This document shows positions 19,468-29,203 of a stretch of DNA of 52,358 bases, one piece after another (positions within the stretch are counted from its first letter, which is position 1; every line of letters starts with the position of its first letter). Made by a program: the position numbers and the translations under genes. The notes under the pieces are model-generated. The model saw only the letters and a list, made by a program, of their open reading frames with translations, made no database searches and had not been told where the DNA came from. The stretch covers positions 1 to 52,358 of the forward strand of contig CAIMSP010000150.1 in the NCBI GenBank assembly GCA_903844215.1, read 5' to 3'. The DNA is from an uncultured beta proteobacterium. Its GTDB lineage: Bacteria > Pseudomonadota > Gammaproteobacteria > Burkholderiales > Burkholderiaceae_C.

Positions 19468-20918
19468 ACTCCTCCTCTCGCTGGCTGCCGTATGCGGCGC
19501 TCGCATCCACGGTCGTGCTCACGCTGGCGGGCTGCGCCAACAGCTCGGGCATCGCGCCCAACGCGCAACTGCTGGAGCCCGCCAGCGTCGGCTTGGCAGC
19601 AGCGCCCGTGTCCGCCACGCCATCCACGATCGCCAGCGACTGGTGGAAGCGCTTTGACGACGCCACGTTGAACACCTTGATCGAGCGCGCGCTCGCGGCC
19701 AACCCCAGCCTGGGCGTGGTGCAGGCCCGACTGACGCGCGCCCAGGCCGCCGTCGCGGGCTGGGAGTCGGCCGAGGGTCCGCAAATCGGCGCCTCGTTGG
19801 GCGTTTCGCGCCAGTACTTCAGCGCCACCAGCATCTATCCACCGCCGCTGGGCGGCGAGAGCTGGACTCTGGCCGAAGGCCGCATCAGCGGCTCCTGGGA
19901 GTTCGACTTCTTCGGCCGCAACCGCGCCGCCATTGACGCCGCACTGGGCACCCAGGCGGCCGTGCAGGCCGACCTGCAGGCGGCGCGCCTGTTGCTCGCC
20001 ACCCAGGTGGCACGCAGCTATGTGCAACTGGGCCGCCTGCAGCAGCAGCGCGTGCTGGCGCAGCGCGCACTGGCGCAGCGCGAAAGCATGCTGGCGCTGA
20101 CCCGCCAACGCGTGCAGGGCGGCCTGGACACCCGGGTCGAGCTGCGCCTGAGCGAAGGCGCCCTGCCCGAAGCGCGCCAGCAGATCGAACAACTCGACGA
20201 GCAAGTCGCACTCACGCGCCACGCCCTGGCCGCGCTCACGGCGCAGGCGCCGTCGGCGCTGGACAGCTTGAACGCGCCGCTGCGCGCCGTGAGCGCCACG
20301 GCGCTGCCGGCCAGCGTGCCCGCCGAGCTGCTGGGCCGACGCGCCGACATCGCGGCGGCGCGCTGGCGCGTGCAGGCCGCCAGCAGCGACATGAGCAGCG
20401 CCAAGGCGCAGTTCTACCCGAATGTCAACCTCAGCGGCTTCGTGGGACTGGCCAGCATCGGCCTGGACCGCTTCCTCCAGCCCAAGAGCCAGGAATACGG
20501 CGTGGGCCCGGCGCTCAGCCTGCCGGTCTTTGATTCGGGCCGCTTGCGCGCCAACCTGAGCGGCAAGACCGCCGAGCTCGACGCCGCCGTGGCCAGCTAC
20601 AACGCGGCCTTGCTCGACGCCGTGCGCGATGCCGCCGATCAGATCAGCTCGCTGCGCGCGATCGAGCGCCAGCAAGTCCAGCGGGGCCAGGCCCAGGCGG
20701 CGGCCGAGTCGGCCCACGCGCTCTCGCTGCAGCGCTACCAGGCGGGGCTGAGCGGCTACCTCACGGTGCTCAGCGCCGAGACCTCGGTGCTGAGCCAGCG
20801 CCGCCAGGGCGCCGACCTGTTGGCACGCGCACTGGACACGCAGATCGCCCTCACGCGCGCCCTCGGTGGCGGCTATGCCCCGACGCAACAACTCGCCAGC
20901 GCGCCGCCTGCGCCTTGA
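19464..20918 (+). CDS. Outer-membrane efflux lipoprotein, NodT/OprM family
   Basis: A 484-residue TolC-like outer-membrane channel. The signal peptide ends at LAGC (Cys24), a lipobox, so the N-terminus is lipid-anchored. Both halves of the outer-membrane-factor repeat are visible, with WWKRFDDATLNTLIERAL early, GSWEFDFFGRNRAAIDAA in the first half and LSLPVFDSGRLRANL in the second. Long heptad-rich helices surround about 160-240 and 390-460. It is translationally coupled to marR and followed by an EmrA-like adaptor, so it supplies the outer-membrane exit of the tripartite pump. Confidence 0.92.
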   Translation: MNSSSRWLPYAALASTVVLTLAGCANSSGIAPNAQLLEPASVGLAAAPVSATPSTIASDWWKRFDDATLNTLIERALAANPSLGVVQARLTRAQAAVAGWESAEGPQIGASLGVSRQYFSATSIYPPPLGGESWTLAEGRISGSWEFDFFGRNRAAIDAALGTQAAVQADLQAARLLLATQVARSYVQLGRLQQQRVLAQRALAQRESMLALTRQRVQGGLDTRVELRLSEGALPEARQQIEQLDEQVALTRHALAALTAQAPSALDSLNAPLRAVSATALPASVPAELLGRRADIAAARWRVQAASSDMSSAKAQFYPNVNLSGFVGLASIGLDRFLQPKSQEYGVGPALSLPVFDSGRLRANLSGKTAELDAAVASYNAALLDAVRDAADQISSLRAIERQQVQRGQAQAAAESAHALSLQRYQAGLSGYLTVLSAETSVLSQRRQGADLLARALDTQIALTRALGGGYAPTQQLASAPPAP

Positions 20919-20989
20919 GCTGACATTCAAGCTCAAGCCGCACGCCAAGCCCCGCCACCCATCCCACGCATTTGAAACTGGAACAATCC

Positions 20990-22204
20990 ATGAGCACGCA
21001 AGAATCCGCCATCGCCGTTGAACGCAGCAGCACCCGCAAGAAGGCACTGAGCGCCGTGACCGCCGTCGTCATCGTCGGCGCCATCGCCTACGCCGCTTAC
21101 TGGGCGTTGGTGCTGAACCACTACGAGTCCACCGACAACGCCTATGTGCAGGGCAATGTGGTGCAGCTCACGCCGCAGGTCGGCGGCACCGTGGTGGCGA
21201 TCAACGCCGACGACACCGACCACGTGAAGGCCGGGCAACTGCTGGTCAAGCTCGATCCGGCCGACGCGCAAGTCGCGCTCGAGCAGGCCCAGGCGCAGTT
21301 GGCGCAGACGGTGCGCGAAGTGCGCACGCTGTACGCAAACAACAGCACGCTGGTGGCGCAGATCGCGCTGCGCGAGGCCGATCTGGCGCGCGCGCAAAGC
21401 GAGCTGGCACGCGCCCAGGACGACGTGGCGCGGCGCACGCCGCTGCTCGACAGCGGCGCCGTCGGACGCGAAGAGTTCAATCACACGACGACCCAGGCCG
21501 CCAGCGCCAAGAGCAGCGTCGCGGCGGCCCAGTCGGCCTTGCTGGCCGCGCGCGAACAGCTCGCCGCGAATCAGACGCTGACCGACGGCGTGACGCTGGC
21601 CCAGCACCCGAACGTGCTGCGCGCTGCGGTCAAGCTGCGCGAGTCCTATCTGGCGCTCAAACGCACCGAACTGCTGGCACCGGTGGACGGCTTCGTCGCC
21701 AAGCGCAGCGTGCAACTGGGTCAACGCGTGCAGGCGGGTGCACCGCTGCTGTCGGTGATCGCGCTGCATCAGGTCTGGATCGAGGCGAATTTCAAGGAAA
21801 GCCAGTTGAGCAGCCTGCGCCTGGGCCAGCCGGTTGAACTGGTGGCCGACGTGTATGGCAAGAAGGTCAGCTACAAAGGCCAAATCGACGGCCTGGGCGC
21901 CGGTACCGGTGCGGCCTTTGCGCTGCTTCCGGCGCAAAACGCCACCGGCAACTGGATCAAGGTGGTGCAGCGCATCCCCGTGCGCATCACCCTGGACGCC
22001 AAGGAACTGGTGGCGCATCCGCTGCGCGTGGGCTTGTCCATGGAGGCGCGCGTGGACGTGAGCCAGACCGACGGCCTGATGCTGGCCGATGCCTCGCGCC
22101 TGTCGGCGCAGGCGCAAACCAAGGTCTTCGAGCAGGGCAACACGGCGGCCGACGAGCAGGTGCGCAAGATCATCGCGGCCAACAGTGGCCGCGCCGGCAA
22201 GTGA
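20990..22204 (+). CDS. emrA: HlyD/EmrA family membrane fusion protein
   Basis: A 404-residue periplasmic adaptor. One membrane helix at about 20-43 (SAVTAVVIVGAIAYAAYWAL) anchors it, followed by YESTDNAYVQGNVVQLTPQVGG, the EmrA-type start of the lipoyl/barrel-sandwich domain. A coiled-coil hairpin spans about 90-215, rich in Gln, Ala and Arg, and a beta-barrel domain follows. The ATG before STQESAIAVE was chosen over an upstream TTG because it gives the usual short cytoplasmic tail. It lies between the outer-membrane factor and the MFS transporter, the normal order for an EmrAB-type pump. The symbol rests on family likeness, not proven orthology. Confidence 0.9.
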   Translation: MSTQESAIAVERSSTRKKALSAVTAVVIVGAIAYAAYWALVLNHYESTDNAYVQGNVVQLTPQVGGTVVAINADDTDHVKAGQLLVKLDPADAQVALEQAQAQLAQTVREVRTLYANNSTLVAQIALREADLARAQSELARAQDDVARRTPLLDSGAVGREEFNHTTTQAASAKSSVAAAQSALLAAREQLAANQTLTDGVTLAQHPNVLRAAVKLRESYLALKRTELLAPVDGFVAKRSVQLGQRVQAGAPLLSVIALHQVWIEANFKESQLSSLRLGQPVELVADVYGKKVSYKGQIDGLGAGTGAAFALLPAQNATGNWIKVVQRIPVRITLDAKELVAHPLRVGLSMEARVDVSQTDGLMLADASRLSAQAQTKVFEQGNTAADEQVRKIIAANSGRAGK

Positions 22205-22219
22205 TCCCGCACGGCCACC

Positions 22220-23818
22220 ATGTCGTCTCCTTCTGCTGAACTGAGCAGCGCCGCGCCGGCGCCTGCCGCTGCGCCAGCGCCGCCCATCGCGTATGCGCCG
22301 CTCACCGGCAGCCAACTGGTGCTGGGCACGATTGCGCTCTCGCTGGCGACCTTCATGAACGTGCTCGACACGTCCATCGCCAACGTCTCCATCCCCGCGA
22401 TCTCGGGCGACATGGGCGTGAGCCCCGCCCAGGGCACCTGGGTCATCACCTCGTTTGCGGTGGCGAACGCGATCTCCGTGCCGCTCACCGGCTGGCTCAC
22501 GCAGCGCTTCGGCCAGGTGCGTTTGTTCACCGCCAGCGTGCTGCTGTTCGTGCTCGCCTCCTGGCTGTGCGGCCTGGCGCCCAACATCGGCGTGCTGATC
22601 GCCTTTCGGGTGTTGCAAGGGCTGGTGGCGGGCCCGATGATTCCGCTCTCGCAAACCCTGCTGCTGGCGAGCTATCCGCGCGCCAAGGCCGGCACGGCGA
22701 TGGCGATGTGGGCCATCACGGTGCTGGTGGCGCCGGTGGCCGGGCCGCTGCTGGGCGGCTGGATCACCGACAACATCTCCTGGCCGTGGATTTTTTACAT
22801 CAACATTCCGGTGGGCCTGTTCGCCGCCGGCCTGACCTGGTCGATCTACCACAAGCGCGATCCGGGACCACGGCGCGTGCCGCTGGATCGGGTGGGACTG
22901 GTGCTGCTGGTGCTGTTCGTGGGCGCGATGCAGATCATGATCGACAAGGGCAAGGAGCTGGACTGGTTTGCTTCCGGGGAGATCATCACGCTGGCCATCG
23001 TGTCGGTCGTGAGCTTCATGTTCTTCCTGGCGTGGGAGCTGACCGACGAGCACCCCATCGTCGATCTGCGGCTGTTCAAGCGGCGCAACTTCCTGATGGG
23101 CACGGCCGCGTTGTCCATCGCCTACGGCTTGTTCTTCGGCAACGTGGTGCTGCTGCCGCTGTGGCTGCAGCAGTACATGGGCTACACCGCCACCTGGGCC
23201 GGCTTGGCAACGGCGCCGGTGGGGCTGCTGGCGATCATCCTGTCGCCCTGGGTGGGCAAGAACGTGGGCCGCATCGACCCGCGCAAGCTGGCCACGGTCG
23301 CCTTCCTGGGCTTTGGCGTCGTGCTGTGGATGCGCTCGTACTTCAACGCCCAGGCCGACTTCAACACCATCCTGATCCCCACCGTGCTGCAAGGTGCGGC
23401 CATGGCCTTCTTCTTCATTCCGCTGCAGGCCATCCTGTTCTCGGGACTGGAGCCGCAGCGCATGCCCTCGGCTGCGGGCCTGTCCAACTTCGTGCGCATC
23501 ACGGCCGGCGCCGTTGGCACCTCCCTGTTCACGACGCTGTGGGAAAGCCGCGCCACGCTGCACCACGCGCAGCTGAGCGAAGCGGTGAACCGCGGCAACA
23601 GCGCGGCCATGCAGACCCTGGATCAGCTGCAGGCCGCCGGCATGAACAATGAGCAGGCGCTGGCCACCATCAACCGCACGCTCGATCAGCAGGCCTACAC
23701 CATGGCCGTGACCGACCTGTTCTACCTGTCGGCCTTGATGTTCTTTGTGCTGATCGGCGTCATCTGGTTGGCCAAGAAGAGAACCGGCGCTGTGGCGGGC
23801 GACGGCGGGGCGCACTGA
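22220..23818 (+). CDS. emrB: EmrB/QacA family MFS drug exporter (DHA2)
   Basis: A 532-residue major facilitator with 14 predicted membrane helices. The DHA2 motif C region is visible in LDTSIANVSIPAISGDMGVSP, motif A-like GWLTQRFGQVR is present, and the long last periplasmic loop before the final helix (about 440-500) is typical of EmrB. It is the proton-drug antiporter of the pump and the last gene of the marR operon, 15 bases after the adaptor. Substrates are probably amphiphilic or phenolic compounds, judging from family members. Confidence 0.92.
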   Translation: MSSPSAELSSAAPAPAAAPAPPIAYAPLTGSQLVLGTIALSLATFMNVLDTSIANVSIPAISGDMGVSPAQGTWVITSFAVANAISVPLTGWLTQRFGQVRLFTASVLLFVLASWLCGLAPNIGVLIAFRVLQGLVAGPMIPLSQTLLLASYPRAKAGTAMAMWAITVLVAPVAGPLLGGWITDNISWPWIFYINIPVGLFAAGLTWSIYHKRDPGPRRVPLDRVGLVLLVLFVGAMQIMIDKGKELDWFASGEIITLAIVSVVSFMFFLAWELTDEHPIVDLRLFKRRNFLMGTAALSIAYGLFFGNVVLLPLWLQQYMGYTATWAGLATAPVGLLAIILSPWVGKNVGRIDPRKLATVAFLGFGVVLWMRSYFNAQADFNTILIPTVLQGAAMAFFFIPLQAILFSGLEPQRMPSAAGLSNFVRITAGAVGTSLFTTLWESRATLHHAQLSEAVNRGNSAAMQTLDQLQAAGMNNEQALATINRTLDQQAYTMAVTDLFYLSALMFFVLIGVIWLAKKRTGAVAGDGGAH

Positions 23819-23821
23819 AGG

Positions 23822-23844
23822 GCGCGCGGACAAACCGGGCGCGC
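23822..23844 (+). terminator. Possible weak terminator after emrB
   Basis: Just after the emrB stop, GCGCGC (23822-23827) and GCGCGC (23839-23844) can pair across an 11-base loop, followed by GTTTGC. The stem is short but very GC-rich, and the T-tract is poor. It is the only hairpin close to the operon end. Confidence 0.35.
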
Positions 23845-23976
23845 GTTTGCTACATTCTCGGCAATGCACCCAAGCAAGACTTGCCTGGGCCATTTCCATC
23901 GCAGTGCATCGGGAAAGCCTATGCCCACATCCACCTTCTGGCGTCAGCGGCTAGCGCGCAGGCCCCAGCGCCCAAG

Positions 23977-24007
23977 CCAAGCGCCGGGCTGAATCGCTTG
24001 GCATAAT
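23977..24007 (+). promoter_or_regulatory. Inverted repeat and -10 box before the MBL-fold gene
   Basis: CCAAGCG (23977-23983) and CGCTTGG (23995-24001) form a perfect seven-base inverted repeat that abuts a CATAAT -10-like hexamer (24002-24007). No -35 of note is found at the right distance. An AAGGAG ribosome-binding site follows at about 24016-24021, before the ATG at 24029. It could be an operator, or a hairpin belonging to the previous operon. Confidence 0.35.
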
Positions 24008-24028
24008 GAAAAAACAAGGAGCAAACAC

Positions 24029-25006
24029 ATGAAATTGAATTCCCTGGTTTATGTCTTTGGCGTCGGCTGTCTGGCTGCCGCGACGCTGCTGGCGCAGCCG
24101 GCGCTGGCGGCGAATGTGAAGGTGACGCCGCTGGGCGGTCAGGAGGGCGAGTTCTGTGCGCAGGATCGGGCGCTGGTCTTCGAGGATCCGAATGGCACGC
24201 GCATTCTTTACGACGCCGGTCGTACCGTCGCCGGCGCGAGCGACCCGCGCCTGGGCAAGATCGACATCATCCTGGTCAGCCACATGCACGGCGACCACGT
24301 GGGCAACGCGCATAACCAGGCGCCTAACTCGGGCAGCTGCGGCCAGCCCGACATGTCGGTGTCGGACCTGCCGAATTCGAACACGGTGAACATCGCGCTG
24401 GCGAAGAAGGCCAAGATCGTGACCGGCAGCGAAATGCCACCCTTCTTCGCCGCCAAGCTCAAGGCGAATGGCGGCAACCCGAGCGACTCCATCCTCACGC
24501 GCTTCGGCGGCAGCGTCACGCTGGGCGGCGTCACGATTGCCACGGTGCCGGCGTTCCACAGCAACGGCCTGGATGCCGACTACATCGGCGGCGAGCTGGG
24601 CCGGGCCATGGCGTTGGCGGGCATCGCCGGCTACGTCGGGGAAGCCACGGGCTATGTGCTCACGTTCAGCAACGGGCTTGTGGCCTATCTTTCCGGCGAC
24701 ACGGGCATCACGGCCGAGCAGGACAAGGTCGTCAACGGCTATTACCACGCCAAGCTCGCCGTGATGAACATGGGCAACGGTTTCACCACCGGCCCGGATG
24801 AAGCGGCCTATGTCATCAACGAGCTACTCAAGCCGAATGCGGTGATCGCCTCGCACGCGAATGAGATCGGGACGATGGGCGGCGTGGTGCGCCAGGGCAG
24901 CAAGACCGAGGCCTTCGTCAAAGCCGTCAAGCGGCCGGTCCATATTCCGCTCAGCGGCAAGACCATGGAGTTTGACGCGCAGGGCAAATGCGCTGCCGGC
25001 TGCTGA
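24029..25006 (+). CDS. Secreted MBL-fold metallo-hydrolase
   Basis: A 325-residue metallo-beta-lactamase-fold protein with a signal peptide ending at about residue 28 (QPALAA). The metal-binding motif HMHGDH is at 85-90, with further ligands likely in VPAFHSNG and LSGDTG, and SHANEIGTMGG near the C-terminus. It has paired Cys residues early and at the C-terminus (CAAGC), possibly periplasmic disulfides. The general architecture is that of MBL hydrolases related to UlaG and RNase Z-like proteins, but exported; the substrate is unknown. It has a clear AAGGAG ribosome-binding site. It is convergent with the PHP hydrolase gene. Confidence 0.85.
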   Translation: MKLNSLVYVFGVGCLAAATLLAQPALAANVKVTPLGGQEGEFCAQDRALVFEDPNGTRILYDAGRTVAGASDPRLGKIDIILVSHMHGDHVGNAHNQAPNSGSCGQPDMSVSDLPNSNTVNIALAKKAKIVTGSEMPPFFAAKLKANGGNPSDSILTRFGGSVTLGGVTIATVPAFHSNGLDADYIGGELGRAMALAGIAGYVGEATGYVLTFSNGLVAYLSGDTGITAEQDKVVNGYYHAKLAVMNMGNGFTTGPDEAAYVINELLKPNAVIASHANEIGTMGGVVRQGSKTEAFVKAVKRPVHIPLSGKTMEFDAQGKCAAGC

Positions 25007-25096
25007 ACTCGCTGGCCACGTCCAGTCATCGCCTGCGTTCTTGTTCACTCAGCGCATGAGTGCCTGATTCAGGTTGAACCCGTCAACCGACCCGCA

Positions 25097-26614
25097 TCAG
25101 GGCTGGAAGTAGATCGGGTTGGACATCATGACCAATTTGCCGAAGGCGTCGCGCACCTCGACAAAGACCCAGCTTTTGCCGGTTGGCGCAGCAGCCTTCA
25201 ACTCATAGGCGGCCTCGGCCCCGGTGACGGCGCCAATTTCCGCAGGCAGTTTGAGGGACGGGCTGGCGTGAAGATGCAGGTGCAGGCCTTGGGCGTTTTG
25301 AACTTTGACCTTGAGCAGGATCGGCTGCCCTGCTTTGGCCGTCAGCAGGTCCCCCATCATGCCTTGGGCGCCATTGACCTCGGCCCATAGCTCAATGATT
25401 TTCGGTGCGGCGGAGGTGACAAGCGCTTTGCTCATATCGATGAAGGCGTGGCCTTTGCGCAGGGCGTCGATGACGGCGATCTGTGACAGCTCGGACGCAA
25501 ACACCACGGTCGCCGGTCGCCCCAAGGCACCCCAATTGGCAGCGTCCTGGTCTGGCTGGTGGTTGTCGCTCCCGGCAACGGCCGTGAGCCGGTGGCCCTC
25601 ATCGAGCGCTTGCTGCCAAAAGGGCAGGCCCGAATACGGTGTGCCCAGGTCATCGCCATTGACCACTTCGATGCCCTGCAGATGCGGATTGGGCAATGGG
25701 CCGCGCCAGCCACAACCCATGCAAAACTCACCACTCGGTCGCACCGGATGGTTGATGGAGACAAAACTGCTGGCGTCCAACGCGGCCAGCGCCGCGTCCC
25801 AACCCTGCTCCGGGCTATGGGGCTTGAAGTCCAGTTCCTTGACCGTGCCGATGATGGTCGCGTGGCCGAAAAATGAAGTCAATTCACGCCCGGGAATCAA
25901 CAGCAGATGGTCGTAATAGGGCTGCAGTTCGCGGATCGCATTCGCGTGCGAGCTGGCGTTGTGGTCCGTGATGACGACGAAATCCAGTTTGCGTTGCGCC
26001 GCCATGTCGGCGGTCTTGAAGACCGGGCACGGCACCAGCTTGCGCAGCGACAGGCTGGGGCAACTGCCATCACTGTGTCCGGTATGGGTATGCAGGTCAC
26101 CGCGATACCACCCGGCGCCCGCTTTGAGGGGCGCGCGCAGCGCCGCAGGCTCCTGGCTGATATCCAGGCTTCGCGAAAAGAAAACCTTTAGCGTCAACTC
26201 TGAAATCGACGCGGGTCGGATATTGGGGATGCCCAACAGCACGTTCCAGCGACCGCTGCGAATCGGCCGCGGGCTGTAGGACGGACTGGCGTCCACCGCG
26301 CTGACGGTGAACAGCCTCTTGTTGCCGCCACTCCAGCCGACCAGTTGATCTTCCGAGTCGATCAGCCCGAAGTCCACCACCGTGCGCTCCTCGCTCCCGG
26401 TGTAGCTGGCTTCAATGGTGATGCGCGCCACACCGGGCGGGACGTCAAAGCCGACGCGGCGATAGGTCTGGTGGTCGGCGTAATTCAGACTGGCCTGCAG
26501 CACCAGATCGGGCAGCGGCTCAGCCTGCAACGGCGCCAGCGGCAGCAGCCCGAGAAGAATGGAAACCACCCAGCGTGCGCTGCGGCAGCCTCGACTGAAG
26601 ATGTTGTTAGGCAT
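25097..26614 (-). CDS. CehA/McbA-type PHP-domain metallohydrolase, exported
   Basis: A 505-residue protein. The signal peptide covers about 1-30 (WVVSILLGLLPLAPLQAEP). A beta-rich N-terminal domain precedes a PHP domain with the metal ligands in GDLHTHTGHSDGSC, VVITDHN, VSINHPVRPSG and AVAGSDNHQPD. Proteins of the CehA/McbA family cleave phosphate or carbamate esters. The ATG before PNNIFSRGCRS has a GGAG box; an upstream in-frame ATG adds 23 residues without a ribosome-binding site. The gene lies 72 bases downstream of a TonB-dependent receptor and is probably cotranscribed, so the pair may capture and hydrolyse an imported or surface-bound ester. The substrate is unproven. Confidence 0.85.
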   Translation of the reverse strand: MPNNIFSRGCRSARWVVSILLGLLPLAPLQAEPLPDLVLQASLNYADHQTYRRVGFDVPPGVARITIEASYTGSEERTVVDFGLIDSEDQLVGWSGGNKRLFTVSAVDASPSYSPRPIRSGRWNVLLGIPNIRPASISELTLKVFFSRSLDISQEPAALRAPLKAGAGWYRGDLHTHTGHSDGSCPSLSLRKLVPCPVFKTADMAAQRKLDFVVITDHNASSHANAIRELQPYYDHLLLIPGRELTSFFGHATIIGTVKELDFKPHSPEQGWDAALAALDASSFVSINHPVRPSGEFCMGCGWRGPLPNPHLQGIEVVNGDDLGTPYSGLPFWQQALDEGHRLTAVAGSDNHQPDQDAANWGALGRPATVVFASELSQIAVIDALRKGHAFIDMSKALVTSAAPKIIELWAEVNGAQGMMGDLLTAKAGQPILLKVKVQNAQGLHLHLHASPSLKLPAEIGAVTGAEAAYELKAAAPTGKSWVFVEVRDAFGKLVMMSNPIYFQP

Positions 26615-26686
26615 GACGACTCCAAAAAGAAATAGCGGCAGCAGCGCCGACGAAGCGTCGGCGCTGCTGCCTTGAGCGCGCAAGAA

Positions 26687-29203
26687 TCAGAAGTCGTATT
26701 TCACGGCCAAGCGCACATTGCGGCCCAGGATCGGCCGTGCAATAAAGCTGTTGGCACCGGCATCGGCACTTTGCAATTCACCCGCACGTGGGTTGCCTTC
26801 GGTCAGGCCCATGGAGTTGGTCACGTTGTCCACGTTGAAGAACAGGGTCGTGGCCTTGTTCATGTTGTAACGCGCCGCCAGGTTGATCGCGTTGTACGAA
26901 GGCAGCGACAGCGTGTTCGCCGCATCCACAAAGCGCTTTCCAACATACTCGTAGGTGGCCTGCAGGCGCAGTTGATCGCCCAGCAAGTTGAGCCCAGGCG
27001 TCAAGCGGTAGTTAAGCTTGGGCACGCGGATCAACTGATTGTTCCGGAAGTCGCGCGTCAGGGGCAAGTTGTTGACCTTGTCGGTGTAGCTCAAGTTGTC
27101 GTACTGTGGCTTCTCCGCAGTGACGACGAAGCCCAGGTCAAGCAGCTTGGAAAAGCGCACGCTGCCTTCGAGCTCAAGGCCAAACGTCTTGGTGCTGGCG
27201 TAGCCGGTTTGCGGGGTCGAGGTCGAGTTGTTCAGCGAGAACACGTAGTTGGTGTACGAGACGTTGTTGTACTTGGTATAGAAGAACGTCGGGAACAGGT
27301 CCAGGTAATCGCTGGTGTACTTGACGCCAACCTCACCCAGATCCATGGTTTGCGTCAGCGGCGTGGCCTTGGGCGAGGTGATGTAGGAGCTCAAATTGGG
27401 CAGGCGAAAGGCCTGTGACCAACGCGCAAACAGGCCCGAGTTCTTGCTCAGCTGGTAATTGCTGCCGAGCGACCAGCCGGCCTTCGAGAAGGTCTGATCG
27501 TAGCGATCGAAGACCCCATTGCCGGTCTTGATCACGGAGGTGGAGAACGTCCCCAGGTTGACCGTCTGCGTCTGCTCGGTGCTGCCCGAAACATTCACGT
27601 GTTCCCAGCGCACACCACCGTCAACCGACAGTTGCTGGCTGAGCTTCCAGTCGTCGCTCAGGTACAAGCTCTGGGTTTTGGAAGAACCCTTGGCATTGGC
27701 CCACTCGTAGCCGTAGTTGTAGAAGCCGTTGTCGGTCACGGAGCCGAGCGCCACGCCCTTGGCATCCACGCCGACCAGGTTCAACAGCGGCGCCTGTGAC
27801 TGCGCTGCCAACAAGACGGAGGACGAATAGCGCTGGAACACCTGATCGAACCCGGCGTAGTAGTAGCCCAGCGTGACGTTGTGTTCCTGCTCATCGAACT
27901 TGAATTTCTTGGAGACGCGCAAGTCGTTCACGGTTTCCGTCACCGGGGTGGTGATGGCACGTTCGCCGCCGACAACCATCAAGCCATTGCCGTTGCCCAC
28001 GTAGCTGCTGCCCGGTGCGCTCACGCTGCGCATATCCAGTGCCACGGCGCCCGGAACGTATTTCAGCAGTCCGGCCGTCGCGGTCAGGAAACTGCTGACG
28101 CTGATGAGTTGGTTGGGATAGACGCCGTTGCGTTGGGTTTTGGTGTCGGAGTAGCGCAGGCTGTCTTTCACGGTCCAGCCGTCGGCCAGATCGCGCTCGA
28201 AGCCCAAGGTCAACTGGTCGCGCTTGACCTGCGTGCCCACGGTATTGTCGAAGGCGTATTTGCCGCCGCTGCCGGTGATCATGCTGGAATGTTGCGTCTG
28301 CGGTCCGGCGATGGTGGCGTAGTTGGCATCCAGGCCTGGCACGCCCTTGATGGAGCCGTCCGCGTAGGTGCGCATGGGCAAGCCTAGGTAGAACTCCACC
28401 TGGTCATCCAAATGCTTGAGGTCGGCCGTGATGCGGCCACTGTCAATTTCCTTGGCCAGCTTGATGCGGAACTGCCCGCCCTTGTTGGCTTCAAAGCCCG
28501 GGTCGCGCACGCCCGGGTCGACGCGATAGAAGCCGCCCATGCCAATACCCAAGCTGTCGCTCAAGGGCATCGAATACCAGATGTCACCCCGGCGCTGGCC
28601 GTGATTGCTGATGCTGAACTTGGCCGTGCCTTCGGGCTTGTCGGAGATGCCACGCGAGATGAAGTTGATGGCGCCAGCGGGCGCGTTGGAATAGAACACC
28701 GCCGATGGACCGCCGCGCACGACTTCGACTCGGCCGATCGTTTCGTCCACGCGAAACACCTGATCGGCGTTGAGATAGCCCAGTGCCGGGTCGTGTTGCA
28801 CTGGCAGGCCGTCCTCCAGCAGGGTCACCGAACCGAAGCCATCCACCGGGATGCCCCGGGCGCGGATGTTGCCGGAAGCTTCACCGCCGGATGCTTCGAC
28901 CCAGAAGCCGGGAACCGACTTGAGCGTTTCGGTGACCGAGGTGGCACCGTTCAGGCGCAAGCTGTTTTCGTCGAGCGTGGTGATCGAGTAGCTGACTTGG
29001 GCTTTGGTCTTCTTGCTGGAGGTTCCTGTGATGACCACGGCGTCCAAGGTGGCGGCATTGCTGATCGCTTCAGCAGGGGCGGTTTGCGCGTGCGACGCAG
29101 CAGCCAACAGGGCGCCTGCAGTGGCAAGGGCAATTTGACAGGAGGTGCGTATCGCCAACGAGATGGCGTTGCGGCGGAAAAGTCGGTCGGAGGAAATGTT
29201 CAT
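26687..29203 (-). CDS. TonB-dependent outer-membrane receptor
   Basis: An 838-residue outer-membrane transporter. The signal peptide ends near residue 40 (AAASHAQ). The plug domain has SVTETLKSVPGFWVEASGG, the IRARGIPVDG motif and RVEVVRGGPSAVFYSNAPAGAIN; the barrel ends in NVRLAVKYDF, with the terminal Phe needed for barrel assembly. A possible TonB box (LDAVVITG) is at about 53-60. The start is the ATG of NISSDRLFRRNAIS; an upstream in-frame ATG adds 24 unlikely residues. It precedes the PHP hydrolase gene and most likely imports the substrate or product of that enzyme. Whether the ligand is an iron chelate or a phosphoester cannot be decided here. Confidence 0.93.
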   Translation of the reverse strand: MNISSDRLFRRNAISLAIRTSCQIALATAGALLAAASHAQTAPAEAISNAATLDAVVITGTSSKKTKAQVSYSITTLDENSLRLNGATSVTETLKSVPGFWVEASGGEASGNIRARGIPVDGFGSVTLLEDGLPVQHDPALGYLNADQVFRVDETIGRVEVVRGGPSAVFYSNAPAGAINFISRGISDKPEGTAKFSISNHGQRRGDIWYSMPLSDSLGIGMGGFYRVDPGVRDPGFEANKGGQFRIKLAKEIDSGRITADLKHLDDQVEFYLGLPMRTYADGSIKGVPGLDANYATIAGPQTQHSSMITGSGGKYAFDNTVGTQVKRDQLTLGFERDLADGWTVKDSLRYSDTKTQRNGVYPNQLISVSSFLTATAGLLKYVPGAVALDMRSVSAPGSSYVGNGNGLMVVGGERAITTPVTETVNDLRVSKKFKFDEQEHNVTLGYYYAGFDQVFQRYSSSVLLAAQSQAPLLNLVGVDAKGVALGSVTDNGFYNYGYEWANAKGSSKTQSLYLSDDWKLSQQLSVDGGVRWEHVNVSGSTEQTQTVNLGTFSTSVIKTGNGVFDRYDQTFSKAGWSLGSNYQLSKNSGLFARWSQAFRLPNLSSYITSPKATPLTQTMDLGEVGVKYTSDYLDLFPTFFYTKYNNVSYTNYVFSLNNSTSTPQTGYASTKTFGLELEGSVRFSKLLDLGFVVTAEKPQYDNLSYTDKVNNLPLTRDFRNNQLIRVPKLNYRLTPGLNLLGDQLRLQATYEYVGKRFVDAANTLSLPSYNAINLAARYNMNKATTLFFNVDNVTNSMGLTEGNPRAGELQSADAGANSFIARPILGRNVRLAVKYDF

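Noticed and set aside
20933..23899. A 988-codon open frame on the minus strand opposite emrA and emrB
   Set aside because: It covers both efflux genes in antisense, is very rich in His, Gln and Arg and shows no domain.
25046..25062. CACTCA/TGAGTG hairpin between the converging MBL and PHP hydrolase genes
   Set aside because: Six-base stem with moderate GC and no T-run; too weak to call a terminator.
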